Made by a program: the position numbers and the translations under genes. Below the pieces are notes generated by a model, which saw only the letters and a list, made by a program, of their open reading frames with translations, had not been told where the DNA came from and did no database searches. 57,483 nucleotides of DNA from contig NZ_FOLD01000035.1 of NCBI RefSeq assembly GCF_900112225.1, positions 1 to 57,483 of the forward strand, read 5' to 3'. The DNA comes from Massilia yuzhufengensis. Its GTDB lineage: Bacteria > Pseudomonadota > Gammaproteobacteria > Burkholderiales > Burkholderiaceae_D. The stretch's first letter is position 1, and each line of letters begins with the position of its first letter. Positions 42,907 to 53,211 of this stretch are shown here, in pieces.

Positions 42907-44169
42907 TCAACCGCCGCGGCGCATCATGTCGAAGAACTCGATATTGTTCTTGGTCGCGCGCATCTTGTCGAGGATGAACTCCATCGCTTCGATCTCGTCC
43001 ATCGAGTACAGCAGCTTGCGCAGGATCCAGATTTTCTGGAGCTGGTCCGGCTTGATCAGCAGTTCTTCGCGGCGGGTACCCGATTTGTTCAGGTTGATCG
43101 CCGGGTAGACCCGCTTCTCGGCCAGGCGGCGCTCGAGGTGGACTTCCATGTTGCCGGTGCCCTTGAATTCCTCGAAGATCACGTCGTCCATGCGCGAACC
43201 GGTTTCGATCAGCGCGGTGGCGATGATGGTCAGCGAGCCGCCTTCCTCGATGTTGCGGGCGGCGCCGAAGAAGCGCTTCGGACGCTGCAGCGCGTTGGCG
43301 TCCACACCGCCGGTCAGCACCTTGCCCGAGGCCGGGATCACGGTATTGTAGGCGCGCGCCAGGCGGGTGATCGAATCGAGCAGGATGACCACGTCCTTCT
43401 TCATCTCGACCAGGCGCTTGGCTTTTTCCAGCACCATCTCGGCGACCTGCACGTGGCGGGTGGCCGGTTCGTCGAAGGTCGAGGCGACCACTTCGCCGCG
43501 GACCGAACGCTGCATCTCGGTCACTTCTTCCGGACGCTCGTCGATCAGCAGGACGATCAGGGTCACGTCGGGGTGGTTCGCGGTGATCGCGTGCGCCATG
43601 TGCTGCAGGATGACCGATTTGCCCGACTTCGGCGAGGCCACCAGCAGGCCGCGCTGGCCCTTGCCGATCGGCGCGATCAGGTCGATGATGCGGCCGGTGA
43701 TGTTTTCCTGGCCGTTCATGTCGCGTTCGAGGCGCAGCGGGTCGTTCGGGTGCAGCGGCGTCAGGTTTTCGAACAGGATGCGGTGCTTCGAGGCTTCCGG
43801 CGATTCGCCGTTGACCTTGTCCACCTTGACCAGTGCGAAGTAGCGCTCGCCGTCTTTCGGCGTACGCACTTCGCCTTCGATCGAGTCACCCGTATGCAAG
43901 TTGAACCGGCGGATCTGCGACGGCGAGATATAGATGTCGTCGGTCGAGGCCATGTAGCTGGCGTCCGGCGAGCGCAGGAAGCCGAAGCCGTCCGGCAGCA
44001 CCTCGAGGGCGCCGTCGCCGAAGATCTGCTCGCCGCCTTTGGCGCGCTTCTTCAGGATCGCGAACATCAGTTCCTGTTTGCGCAGGCGGGCTGCGTTGTC
44101 GATATCGAGGCCGATTGCCATCTCCAGCAGCGCGGAGACGTGCATTGCCTTCAGTTCAGATAAATGCAT
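42907..44169 (-). CDS. rho: Transcription termination factor Rho
   Basis: A 420-residue hexameric RNA-dependent ATPase that releases RNA polymerase. It starts MHLSELKAMHVSALLEMA and shows the RNA-binding GFGFLRSPDASYMAS block, the P-loop in LLVASPKSGKS, DERPEEVTEM, the Walker B VILLDSITRLARAYN, the Q/R-loop region TGGVDANALQRPKRFFGAARN and a C-terminal LDKMRATKNN. Length is standard. It lies between trxA and rpmE2, an arrangement common in beta- and gammaproteobacteria. The 132-base gap upstream contains a small CCCGTGACGGG hairpin; rho leaders are often autoregulatory. Confidence 0.97.
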   Translation of the reverse strand: MHLSELKAMHVSALLEMAIGLDIDNAARLRKQELMFAILKKRAKGGEQIFGDGALEVLPDGFGFLRSPDASYMASTDDIYISPSQIRRFNLHTGDSIEGEVRTPKDGERYFALVKVDKVNGESPEASKHRILFENLTPLHPNDPLRLERDMNGQENITGRIIDLIAPIGKGQRGLLVASPKSGKSVILQHMAHAITANHPDVTLIVLLIDERPEEVTEMQRSVRGEVVASTFDEPATRHVQVAEMVLEKAKRLVEMKKDVVILLDSITRLARAYNTVIPASGKVLTGGVDANALQRPKRFFGAARNIEEGGSLTIIATALIETGSRMDDVIFEEFKGTGNMEVHLERRLAEKRVYPAINLNKSGTRREELLIKPDQLQKIWILRKLLYSMDEIEAMEFILDKMRATKNNIEFFDMMRRGG

Positions 44170-44301
44170 GTTTGTGTGGGTGTCCCGTGACGGGAAAGTA
44201 AAGGTAGGGGAGGGAACTGCGTGGGTTCATCAAGCTGGGAAGGGCCGAGGCCGGCTGGCTTCCCGACAATGACGGCAGCGCGGGCGCGCCGCCGTCGCGT
44301 A

Positions 44302-44628
44302 TTAGATGTTGCTGTCGATAAACGAGGTCAACTGGCCTTTCGCCATTGCGCCAACCTTCTGGGCAGCAGCGACGCCGTTCTTGAACAGGATCAGGGTCGG
44401 GATGCCGCGGATGCCGAACTGGGCCGGTACGGCCTGGTTTGCGTCGACGTCGACCTTGGCCACCACCAGCTTGCCTTCGTATTGCTTGGCGACTTCTTCC
44501 AGGATCGGCGCAATCATCTTGCATGGACCGCACCACTCGGCCCAGAAGTCTACCAGGACCGGAAGCTCGGACTTGAGCACTTCGGCATCGAAGCTAGCAT
44601 CGCTGATGTGTTTAATGTTTTCGCTCAT
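44302..44628 (-). CDS. trxA: Thioredoxin 1
   Basis: A 108-residue cytoplasmic thiol-disulfide oxidoreductase. The active site WCGPC lies in VDFWAEWCGPCKMIAP, with the conserved cis-proline in GIRGIPTLILF and KVDVDANQ. It reduces ribonucleotide reductase, methionine sulfoxide reductases and others using thioredoxin reductase. The ATG at 44628 has GAGGA five bases upstream; nine further upstream codons are not needed. It precedes rho on the same strand. Confidence 0.97.
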   Translation of the reverse strand: MSENIKHISDASFDAEVLKSELPVLVDFWAEWCGPCKMIAPILEEVAKQYEGKLVVAKVDVDANQAVPAQFGIRGIPTLILFKNGVAAAQKVGAMAKGQLTSFIDSNI

Positions 44629-44855
44629 ATGTTCCTCAAAAGAGGTAAAGATCAAATTGGTACGCCTGGCTTGCTGAGCCGACCCTGCTCAGGTCTGGCC
44701 GCTTCCAATGCATGCTTTTATAAATAACCGCTACACAATGGTGGAGGCACTGTGTGCAAAAAACAATATGGAAGGACGGCAAGGAGGTGTCAGGCGGGGA
44801 TGTGCGGAATAATACCGCATTTTTTCAAATAGTGTAGGGCGGTTTGTACAAAATC

Positions 44856-45257
44856 TCAACATTGCACCGCACGACGCAACTGCTCGATCCCGACCGGCTT
44901 GCGGAAGGCGCCCGCCACCTGCAAACCGAGGGCGCGCGCCAGCTCGGTGGCGGCGTTGCGCACCCCGTCTTCGAGCGCCGACACCAGGATCACCCGGCCG
45001 CTGAATCCCTGCCCGGCCGCGGCCTGCAGGAACTCGATGCCATCCATGTCCGGCATCGCCAGGTCGCAGATCAGGAGGTCGGGCGCGTGGCGCGGCAGGG
45101 CGTCGAGCGCCCGCCTGGCGTCGATTTCGGCATGGACCACGAAGGGCCCGAGGCCGTCGAGCATGTCGCGCAGCACGTCGAGCATGAAGCGGTCATCGTC
45201 GAGCAACAGCACGCGCTGGGGCGCGGCAAACGGTGCTGGCGAGGAAGGTAGCGTCAT
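44856..45257 (-). CDS. Single-domain response regulator
   Basis: A 133-residue stand-alone receiver. The acidic pocket is in VLLLDDDRFML, the phospho-Asp in LLICDLAMPDMDG, the switch Ser in VILVSALED and the conserved Lys in FRKPVG. There is no output domain, so it probably works as a phosphate shuttle or by protein contact, like CheY. No kinase is adjacent. The ATG at 45257 has no clear ribosome binding site. It ends about 230 bases upstream of trxA on the same strand and lies 110 bases downstream of hutC. Confidence 0.85.
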   Translation of the reverse strand: MTLPSSPAPFAAPQRVLLLDDDRFMLDVLRDMLDGLGPFVVHAEIDARRALDALPRHAPDLLICDLAMPDMDGIEFLQAAAGQGFSGRVILVSALEDGVRNAATELARALGLQVAGAFRKPVGIEQLRRAVQC

Positions 45258-45367
45258 TCAGGAGGGATGGCTGCGGTTGGACCGGGGCCATTATGGCGAA
45301 GTTTTCCAGTTCCGTGGAGATATTGAACCGCTATGTTGCTGGGGCGTTGCGAATTGGTTGATTTAGA

Positions 45368-46126
45368 TCAAACACTACCCGTGAAGCGCGCCAGGTGGCC
45401 CGGGTGCCACATCGTCGCCACCGAGGCCACCCGGTCGCCCGAGGTGGTGCGCCGGTGCAGCACCAGGCAGGGCTGGCTTTCGCCGATGGCCAGCATGGCG
45501 GCCACTGCGGCCGGCGCGGGCTGGGCCTCGATGCCATAGGTGGCGCCCTGCAGCGGCGCGGCCGCCATCAGGTGCTCGTTCGGGGTGATGGTGCTGAAGT
45601 CCTGCTCCAGGTAGTGCGGGGCGCAGGCCGGGTTGACCCAGCGGTCTTCCACCTGGATCGGGACGTCGTTCTCGAAGTGGACGATGGCCGAGTGGTACAG
45701 CGGCGTGCCGGGCGCGAGCTCGAACTCGGCCGCCAGCTCGTCGCTCGCGGGTTCCTCGGCCAGCAGCAGCAGTTCGCTGCGGTGGATGCGGCCGCGCGAG
45801 CGGATTTCGTCGGCGATGTTGCGGATCTCGACCAGGGTCGCCTGGTACTTCTGCGGCGCCACGTAGGTGCCCGAGCCCTGGCGCCGGGTGAGGACCTGCT
45901 CGGCCGTCAGTTCGCGCACCGCGCGGTTGACGGTCATGCGCGAGACGCCGAACTGGCGCACCAGCGCCTGCTCGGACGGCACCAGCTCGCCTTCTTTCCA
46001 GCGCCCGGCCGCAATCTCGCCGAGCAGGTAATCCTTGATGCGCTGGAAAATGGGGGTGCTGTCTTGCGCGTTCGCTTCTTCCAAACTACTCTCCGGGCAG
46101 GCGTGGGCGGCAGCTGGCCGCGACAC
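45368..46126 (-). CDS. hutC: Histidine utilization repressor HutC (GntR family)
   Basis: A GntR/HutC transcription factor. The N-terminal winged helix spans IFQRIKDYLLGEIAAGRW through SEQALVRQFGVSRMTVNRAVREL and GSGTYVA. The C-terminal UTRA domain (about 105-250) binds urocanate, which releases the repressor; VEDRWVNPACAPHYLEQDF and TPNEHLM are typical of HutC. The start is uncertain: GTG 46126 gives 252 residues but has no binding site, while TTG 46084 has GGAGAG close by and gives 238. It is on the opposite strand from hutUHGFDI and separated from it by three unrelated genes. The likely target is the dyad at 49873-49888. Confidence 0.92.
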   Translation of the reverse strand: MSRPAAAHACPESSLEEANAQDSTPIFQRIKDYLLGEIAAGRWKEGELVPSEQALVRQFGVSRMTVNRAVRELTAEQVLTRRQGSGTYVAPQKYQATLVEIRNIADEIRSRGRIHRSELLLLAEEPASDELAAEFELAPGTPLYHSAIVHFENDVPIQVEDRWVNPACAPHYLEQDFSTITPNEHLMAAAPLQGATYGIEAQPAPAAVAAMLAIGESQPCLVLHRRTTSGDRVASVATMWHPGHLARFTGSV

Positions 46127-46231
46127 CGGATTCTAGCACCGCGCCCCCGATCGATTCGAAAGCAAGACCCGGAGTGCCACGGGAAGGCCCGGCGGCTAGG
46201 CTGTGACCATCCTTACCCACCGGGGCGTACC

Positions 46232-47296
46232 ATGACAGCCATGACCAGTATCTACAACACCGACGAAGCGCGCTGGGCAGCCGTGCAGCGCCGCGACCGC
46301 GACGCCGACGGCCAGTTCTTCTATTCGGTGCGCTCTACCTGCGTGTACTGCCGGCCCTCCTGCCCCTCGCGCGGGGCCCTGCGCGCCAACGTCGCCTTCC
46401 ATGCCAGCTGCGCCGATGCCGAGGCCGCGGGCTTTCGCGCCTGCCTGCGCTGCCGGCCCGACCAGCCGCCGCTGGCCGAGCGCCAGGCGGCGGCCGTGGC
46501 CCAGGCCTGCCGCCTGATCGAGGCGGCCGAAGAAGCGCCTGGCCTGGACAGCCTGGCGCAGGCGGTGGGCATGAGCCGCTTCCACTTCCACCGCATCTTC
46601 AAGGCGCACACCGGCATCACACCCAAGGCCTACGCCAGCGCGCAGCGCAATGCGCGCCTGCAGCAGGGGCTGGCCGGCGCGCCGAGCGTCACCGATGCGC
46701 TGTATGACGCCGGCTTCGGCTCGAGCGGTCGCTTTTATGCAGCCAGCACCGGCGCGCTGGGCATGACACCAAGCCGCTACCGCGCGGGCGGGCAGGGCGA
46801 GACCATCCACTTCGCGGTGGGCGCCTGCTCGCTCGGCGCCATCCTGGTGGCCAGCACGGCGCAGGGCATCTGCGCGATCCTGATCGGCGACGAGCCTGAG
46901 CCGCTGGTGCAGGACCTGCAGCAGCGCTTCCCCCAGGCCGAGCTGGTGGGCGCGCAAGCCGATTTCGAGCAGACCGTGGCCCTGGTAGTGGGCTTCGTCG
47001 AGGCGCCGCGCCTCGGGCTGGACCTGCCGCTGGACGTGCGCGGCACGGCCTTCCAGCGCCGCGTGTGGGAAGCGCTGCGGATGGTGCCGGCCGGCGCCAC
47101 CGTCAGCTATGCCGAACTGGCCGAGCGCATCGGCCTGCCGGCGGGGGCCCGCGCCGTGGCCGGGGCTTGCGCCGCCAACCCGGTGGCGGTGGCGATTCCC
47201 TGCCACCGCGTGGTGCGCCTGGATGGCGCGCTGTCGGGCTACCGCTGGGGCGTCGAGCGCAAGCGCGCCCTGCTCGAGCGCGAGGCGGGCCAGTGA
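46232..47296 (+). CDS. ada: Bifunctional Ada: methylphosphotriester and O6-methylguanine-DNA methyltransferase, transcription activator
   Basis: A 354-residue Ada with all three parts. The N-terminal zinc domain has Cys40, Cys44, Cys71 and Cys74 (VYCRPSC, ACLRCRP); one of these takes methyl from phosphotriesters and switches Ada into an activator. An AraC-type helix-turn-helix follows (about 95-180, LAQAVGMSRFHFHRIFKAHTG). The C-terminal O6-alkylguanine transferase has Cys324 in IPCHRVVR and RAVAGACAANP. ATG 46232 or 46241 may be used. Its stop overlaps a GTG start of the 2OG-Fe(II) oxygenase gene (GTGA), linking the two as an alkylation-response pair. I saw no clear Ada box upstream. Confidence 0.94.
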   Translation: MTAMTSIYNTDEARWAAVQRRDRDADGQFFYSVRSTCVYCRPSCPSRGALRANVAFHASCADAEAAGFRACLRCRPDQPPLAERQAAAVAQACRLIEAAEEAPGLDSLAQAVGMSRFHFHRIFKAHTGITPKAYASAQRNARLQQGLAGAPSVTDALYDAGFGSSGRFYAASTGALGMTPSRYRAGGQGETIHFAVGACSLGAILVASTAQGICAILIGDEPEPLVQDLQQRFPQAELVGAQADFEQTVALVVGFVEAPRLGLDLPLDVRGTAFQRRVWEALRMVPAGATVSYAELAERIGLPAGARAVAGACAANPVAVAIPCHRVVRLDGALSGYRWGVERKRALLEREAGQ

Positions 47297-47982
47297 CGGC
47301 CATCGACTGGGACAGCGTGGCCGGGGAGCTCGATGCCTACGGTTGCGCGGTGATTCCCGGCCTGCTGTCGGCGCAGGACTGCGTGGCTGCCAGCGCGCTG
47401 TACGAGCGCCCGGCCTTGTTCCGCAGCCGGGTGGTGATGCAGCGCCACGGGTTCGGGCGCGGCGAGTACCAGTATTTTGCCTACCCGCTGCCGGCGCCGC
47501 TGGCGGCGCTGCGCGGCGCGCTGTACGGGCCGCTGGCCGCCATCGCCAACCGCTGGCACGCACTGCTGCGCATCGAGACCCGCTTCCCGCAGCGGCACGA
47601 GGACTACCTGGCGCGGTGCCACGCGGCGGGGCAGGCCAGGCCCACGCCGCTGATCCTGCGCTACCGCGAGGGCGACTACAACTGCCTGCACCAAGACCTG
47701 TACGGCGAGCTGGTGTTCCCGCTGCAGGTGGCGGTGCTGATGTCGGCCCCGGGCCTGGACTTCGAGGGCGGCGAATTCGTGCTGACCGAGCAGCGCCCGC
47801 GCATGCAGTCGCGCGCCGAAGTCGTGCCGCTGGGGCAGGGCGATGCGGTGGTGTTCGCCGTGAACCAGCGCCCGGTGCAGGGCACGCGCGGGGTCTACCG
47901 GGTGGCGATGCGGCACGGCGTGAGCCGCCTGCGGCGCGGCACCCGGCACACCATGGGCATCATCTTCCACGACGCGACCTAG
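47293..47982 (+). CDS. 2OG-Fe(II) oxygenase coupled to ada, GTG start
   Basis: A 229-residue 2-oxoglutarate- and iron-dependent dioxygenase. The iron ligands appear as HxD in YNCLHQDLYGE, with the distal His probably in VAMRHGVS and the 2OG-binding Arg near SRLRRGTRHTMG. PLQVAVLMSAPGLDFEGGEFVLTE fits the double-stranded beta helix. There is no ATG at the conserved start; GTG 47293 overlaps the ada stop as GTGA. Direct coupling to ada suggests a role in DNA alkylation damage, by analogy with AlkB, but the sequence is closer in style to prolyl-hydroxylase-like members, so the substrate is open. Confidence 0.85.
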   Translation: MTAIDWDSVAGELDAYGCAVIPGLLSAQDCVAASALYERPALFRSRVVMQRHGFGRGEYQYFAYPLPAPLAALRGALYGPLAAIANRWHALLRIETRFPQRHEDYLARCHAAGQARPTPLILRYREGDYNCLHQDLYGELVFPLQVAVLMSAPGLDFEGGEFVLTEQRPRMQSRAEVVPLGQGDAVVFAVNQRPVQGTRGVYRVAMRHGVSRLRRGTRHTMGIIFHDAT

Positions 47983-48077
47983 TATCGCGCTTTGCCCGGC
48001 TTGCAAACTTATATACACTCTCCGTGCCGCGGCCACGAGCCGCGGACAGCCCAACAAAAAACGGAGAAAAGAACAGT

Positions 48078-49748
48078 ATGCGCGCCCGCCAGATTCCCCT
48101 GTCTTCCCTGATCGTCCTCGCCGGCCTCGGTGCCCTGACTTCGGCCCAGGCCGACACGGTCATCACCAACGCCAACGGCTACACCCTCAATACCAAGGGG
48201 GAACTGGTGCAGTTCAGCGCGCTTGCCTTCGACGACAAGGGGCGCATCACCGCTGTCGGCAGCACTGCCGAGGTGGCGGCGAAGGTAAAGGGGGCGCGCC
48301 AGGTCGACATGGGCGGCCGCACCGTGCTGCCGGGCCTGATCGACGCCCACGGCCACGTGTTCGGCCTGGGCCAGCAGCTGACCCAGCTCGACCTGTCCGC
48401 CACCGGCTCGCTGGCGGACGCCACCCGCGCCATCGGCGCCTACGCCAGGGCCAATACAAGCCACGCCTGGATCCGCGGCCGTGGCTGGAACCAGGAAAAC
48501 TGGAAGCTGGGCCGCTTCCCCACCGCCGCCGAACTGGACGCCGTGATCGCCGACCGCCCGGTGTGGCTGGAGCGGGTCGACGGCCACGCCGGCTGGGCCA
48601 ACAGCCGCACGCTGGCGCTGGCCGGCATCACCAAGTCGACGCCGGATCCGGCCGGCGGCAAGATCATGCGTGATGCAAATGGCGACGCCACCGGCGTGCT
48701 GGTGGATGCGGCGCAGGAGCTGGTCACCAAGGTCATGCCGGCGCAGACGGAAAGCGAAGGGCGCATGGTGCTCGAGCGCTCGCTGCAGGAGCTGGCGCGG
48801 GTGGGCCTGACCACCGTGCACGATGCCGGCATCGGCGTGGCCGAAGACCGCCTGTACCGCGACTACGCCGACAAGAAGAAGCTCACGGCGCGGGTGTACG
48901 CCATGATCGGCGGCACCGACAAGGATTTTGACCAGTTGGCAAAAAACGGCCCGCTCAAGGATTACGCGGACGGCATGTACGCGCTGCGCTCGGTGAAGCT
49001 GTATTCGGACGGCGCGCTGGGCAGCCGCGGCGCCGCGCTGATTAAACCCTACAGCGACGAGCCGCATTCGCACGGCCTGCTGTTCTTCAAGACCGCGCAA
49101 ATGGACGCCATGATGACCAAGGCCATGCGCAAGGGCTACCAGGTCAATGTGCACGCGATCGGCGACGCCGGCAACAAGCAGATCCTCGACATCTACCAGA
49201 AAGAGGTGGCGGCCACGAAAAGCGCGGCCCAGCGCCACCGCATCGAGCACGCCCAGGTCGTGACGGCGCAGGACATCCCGCGCTTCAAGGCGCTGAACAT
49301 CATCCCGTCGATGCAGCCGACCCATGCGACGTCGGACAAGAACATGGCCGAGACCCGCGTCGGCGCGGAGCGCATCAAGGGCGCCTATGCCTGGCGCAGC
49401 TTCCTGCACCAGGGCTCGCGCATCGCCTGCGGTTCGGACTTCCCGGTGGAGTCGCCCAATCCCTTCTTCGGCCTGCACGCCGCCGTCACCCGCATGGACG
49501 CCGGCGGCCAGCCGGTGGCCGGCTGGTACCCGAACGAGGCGATGTCGCTGAAGGAAGCCTTCCGCTGCTTCACGCTCGATGCCGCCTATGCCGGGCACCA
49601 GGAAAACAGCCTGGGTACGCTGGAGCCGGGCAAGCACGCCGACTTCATCGTGATCGACCGCGATCTGTTCCGGATGCCGACCTATGACATCCACAAGACC
49701 GGCGTGCTGGAGACCTGGGTGGGTGGGAAGCAAGTGTTCAAGAAGTAG
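48078..49748 (+). CDS. YtcJ-like amidohydrolase, secreted
   Basis: A 556-residue amidohydrolase (Amidohydro_3/YtcJ type) with a signal peptide (about 1-25, MRARQIPLSSLIVLAGLGAL...). The metal-binding HxH is in GLIDAHGHVFG; VHAIGDAGN, RIEHAQVV and the late Asp in ACGSDFPVES complete the site. The C-terminal LEPGKHADFIVIDRD is the usual amidohydrolase ending. The periplasmic substrate is unknown. The ATG at 48078 is preceded by GGAGAAAAG. Its TAG stop is the GTAG head of a REP element. It lies just upstream of the hut operon but has no known part in histidine breakdown. Confidence 0.88.
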   Translation: MRARQIPLSSLIVLAGLGALTSAQADTVITNANGYTLNTKGELVQFSALAFDDKGRITAVGSTAEVAAKVKGARQVDMGGRTVLPGLIDAHGHVFGLGQQLTQLDLSATGSLADATRAIGAYARANTSHAWIRGRGWNQENWKLGRFPTAAELDAVIADRPVWLERVDGHAGWANSRTLALAGITKSTPDPAGGKIMRDANGDATGVLVDAAQELVTKVMPAQTESEGRMVLERSLQELARVGLTTVHDAGIGVAEDRLYRDYADKKKLTARVYAMIGGTDKDFDQLAKNGPLKDYADGMYALRSVKLYSDGALGSRGAALIKPYSDEPHSHGLLFFKTAQMDAMMTKAMRKGYQVNVHAIGDAGNKQILDIYQKEVAATKSAAQRHRIEHAQVVTAQDIPRFKALNIIPSMQPTHATSDKNMAETRVGAERIKGAYAWRSFLHQGSRIACGSDFPVESPNPFFGLHAAVTRMDAGGQPVAGWYPNEAMSLKEAFRCFTLDAAYAGHQENSLGTLEPGKHADFIVIDRDLFRMPTYDIHKTGVLETWVGGKQVFKK

Positions 49749-49840
49749 GGTGGCCGGCTCTGCCGGCCGCGCGTTCAACACCGTCTCGCATCGACGCGAC
49801 GACTGGTTGAACGCGCGTTCGGCGCAGCCGAACACCCTAC
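49745..49840. repeat. REP pair (BIME-like) between the amidohydrolase gene and hutU
   Basis: Two inverted REP units, 49745-49773 (+) and 49811-49840 (-). Each begins GTAGGGTG, has a 6-bp stem and 3-base loop (GCCGGC/GCCGGC and TTCGGC/GCCGAA), then CGCGCG. Next to these, GTTCAAC and GTTGAAC also pair. The family is the same as at 331-441; the first unit differs from 413-441 at a single loop base. The first GTAG contains the amidohydrolase stop codon (49746-49748). Confidence 0.75.
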
Positions 49841-49865
49841 GCGTCAATGGTGACGCTGAAATGAA

Positions 49866-49894
49866 TTGACTTGGTTGTATAGACAACCTAGACT
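49866..49894 (+). promoter_or_regulatory. hut operon promoter with HutC operator in the spacer
   Basis: TTGACT (49866-49871) and TAGACT (49889-49894) are 17 bases apart. The spacer holds GGTTGTATAGACAACC (49873-49888), a near-perfect 16-bp palindrome like the TTGTATA...ACAA operators of HutC. A repressor bound there would block RNA polymerase. A GAGGAG site precedes the hutU ATG at 49923. Confidence 0.8.
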
Positions 49895-49922
49895 CATTGC
49901 TGATTCCAACCGAGGAGCCGCC

Positions 49923-51626
<1,704 letters not shown>

Positions 51627-51633
51627 CAGTAAG

Positions 51634-53190
51634 ATGCACACCATGACCGACACCAACCACGGCATTACCCTGCAACCCGGCCAGCTGGCCTTGTCCGACC
51701 TGCGCGCGGTCTGGGCCGGCCACGTGCCGCTCACCCTCGCTGCCGGCGCCTGGCCGGCGATCGAAGCGTCGGTCGCGCTGGTCGACGCCATCGTCGCCAA
51801 GGGCGACCCGGCCTACGGCATCAACACGGGTTTCGGCATCCTGGCCAAGGCCCACATCCCGAACGAGCAGCTGGCGACCCTGCAGCGCAACCTGATCCTG
51901 TCGCATGCGGTGGGCACCGGCCCGCTCATCGCCGACAACATCGTGCGCCTGATCGTGCTGACCAAGATCGGCAGCCTGGCGCGCGGCTACTCGGGCGTGC
52001 GCCCGGTCATCGTCGAGACCCTCCTGGCCCTGTACAACGCGGGTATCATGCCGGCGATTCCCTGCCAGGGTTCGGTGGGCGCCTCGGGCGACCTGGCGCC
52101 GCTGGCCCACATGACCCTGGCCATGCTGGGCGTGGGCCCGGTGCGCTATCGTGGAGAAGTGGTGGAGGCGCAGGACGCCTTGCGCGCCGCCGGCATCGAA
52201 CCGGTGACCCTGGGCGCCAAGGAAGGCCTGGCCCTGATCAACGGCACCCAGGTCTCGACCGCGCTGGCGCTGCACGGCCTGTTCATGGCCGAACGGGTGC
52301 TGGAAGCGGGCATGGTGGCCGGCATGCTGTCGCTGGACGCCGCGCGCGGCAGCGACGCCCCGTTCGACGCCCGCATCCACGCGGTGCGCGGCCAGCCAGG
52401 CCAGATCACGGCTGCCGGCATCTATCGCGAACTGGTGGCGGGCAGCGCCATCCGCGCCTCGCACCTGGTGGGCGACGAGCGCGTGCAGGACCCGTACAGC
52501 CTGCGCTGCCAGCCGCAGGTGATGGGCGCGGCGATGGACATCATCGCCAACTCCGGCCGCACCCTGCTGATCGAAGCGAACGCCGTCACCGACAACCCCT
52601 TGTTGTTCCCGGAAGACGGGGCGATCATATCGGGCGGTAACTTCCACGCCGAGCCGGTGGCCTTTGCGGCCGACACGCTGGCGCTGGCCATCGCCGAGAT
52701 CGGCGCACTGAGCGAACGCCGCATCGCGCTGCTGATCGACGCCAACCTGTCCGGCCTGCCGGCTTTCCTGGTGCGCGAGCCGGGCCTGAACTCCGGCTTC
52801 ATGATCGCCCACGTTACCGCCGCCGCGCTGGCCTCGGAGAACAAGTCGCTGGCCCATCCGGCCAGCGTCGACAGCCTGCCGACCTCGGCCAACCAGGAAG
52901 ACCACGTCAGCATGGCGACCTTCGCGGCGCGCCGTCTGGACCAGATGGCGCACAATACGTCGGTGATCGTGGGCATCGAGCTGCTGGCGGCGGCGCAGGG
53001 CATCGAATTCCACCGTCCATTGCGCAGTTCGGAGCACCTGGAGCACGTGCACGCCCAGCTGCGCACCAGGGTGGCCCCGTACGACGCCGACCGCTTCTTC
53101 GCGCCCGACATCGAGGCCGCGCGCCTGATGGTCGTGAACGGCGAGCTGTCCGCGTCATGCAAGGAACTGTTTACCGCGCTGCATCCGTAA
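51634..53190 (+). CDS. hutH: Histidine ammonia-lyase
   Basis: Removes ammonia from L-histidine to give urocanate, the first step. The 518 residues include YGINTGFG and the Ala150-Ser151-Gly152 triad in GSVGASGDLAPLAHM, which cyclises into the MIO electrophile. LINGTQVSTA, QDPYSLRCQPQVMGA, DNPL and the C-terminal SADQEDH-equivalent SANQEDHVSM complete the match. ATG 51634 or 51643 may be the start. It lies second in the operon; hutG follows after 21 bases. Confidence 0.97.
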   Translation: MHTMTDTNHGITLQPGQLALSDLRAVWAGHVPLTLAAGAWPAIEASVALVDAIVAKGDPAYGINTGFGILAKAHIPNEQLATLQRNLILSHAVGTGPLIADNIVRLIVLTKIGSLARGYSGVRPVIVETLLALYNAGIMPAIPCQGSVGASGDLAPLAHMTLAMLGVGPVRYRGEVVEAQDALRAAGIEPVTLGAKEGLALINGTQVSTALALHGLFMAERVLEAGMVAGMLSLDAARGSDAPFDARIHAVRGQPGQITAAGIYRELVAGSAIRASHLVGDERVQDPYSLRCQPQVMGAAMDIIANSGRTLLIEANAVTDNPLLFPEDGAIISGGNFHAEPVAFAADTLALAIAEIGALSERRIALLIDANLSGLPAFLVREPGLNSGFMIAHVTAAALASENKSLAHPASVDSLPTSANQEDHVSMATFAARRLDQMAHNTSVIVGIELLAAAQGIEFHRPLRSSEHLEHVHAQLRTRVAPYDADRFFAPDIEAARLMVVNGELSASCKELFTALHP

Positions 53191-53211
53191 TAACCCAGGC
53201 CAGGAGAGGAA

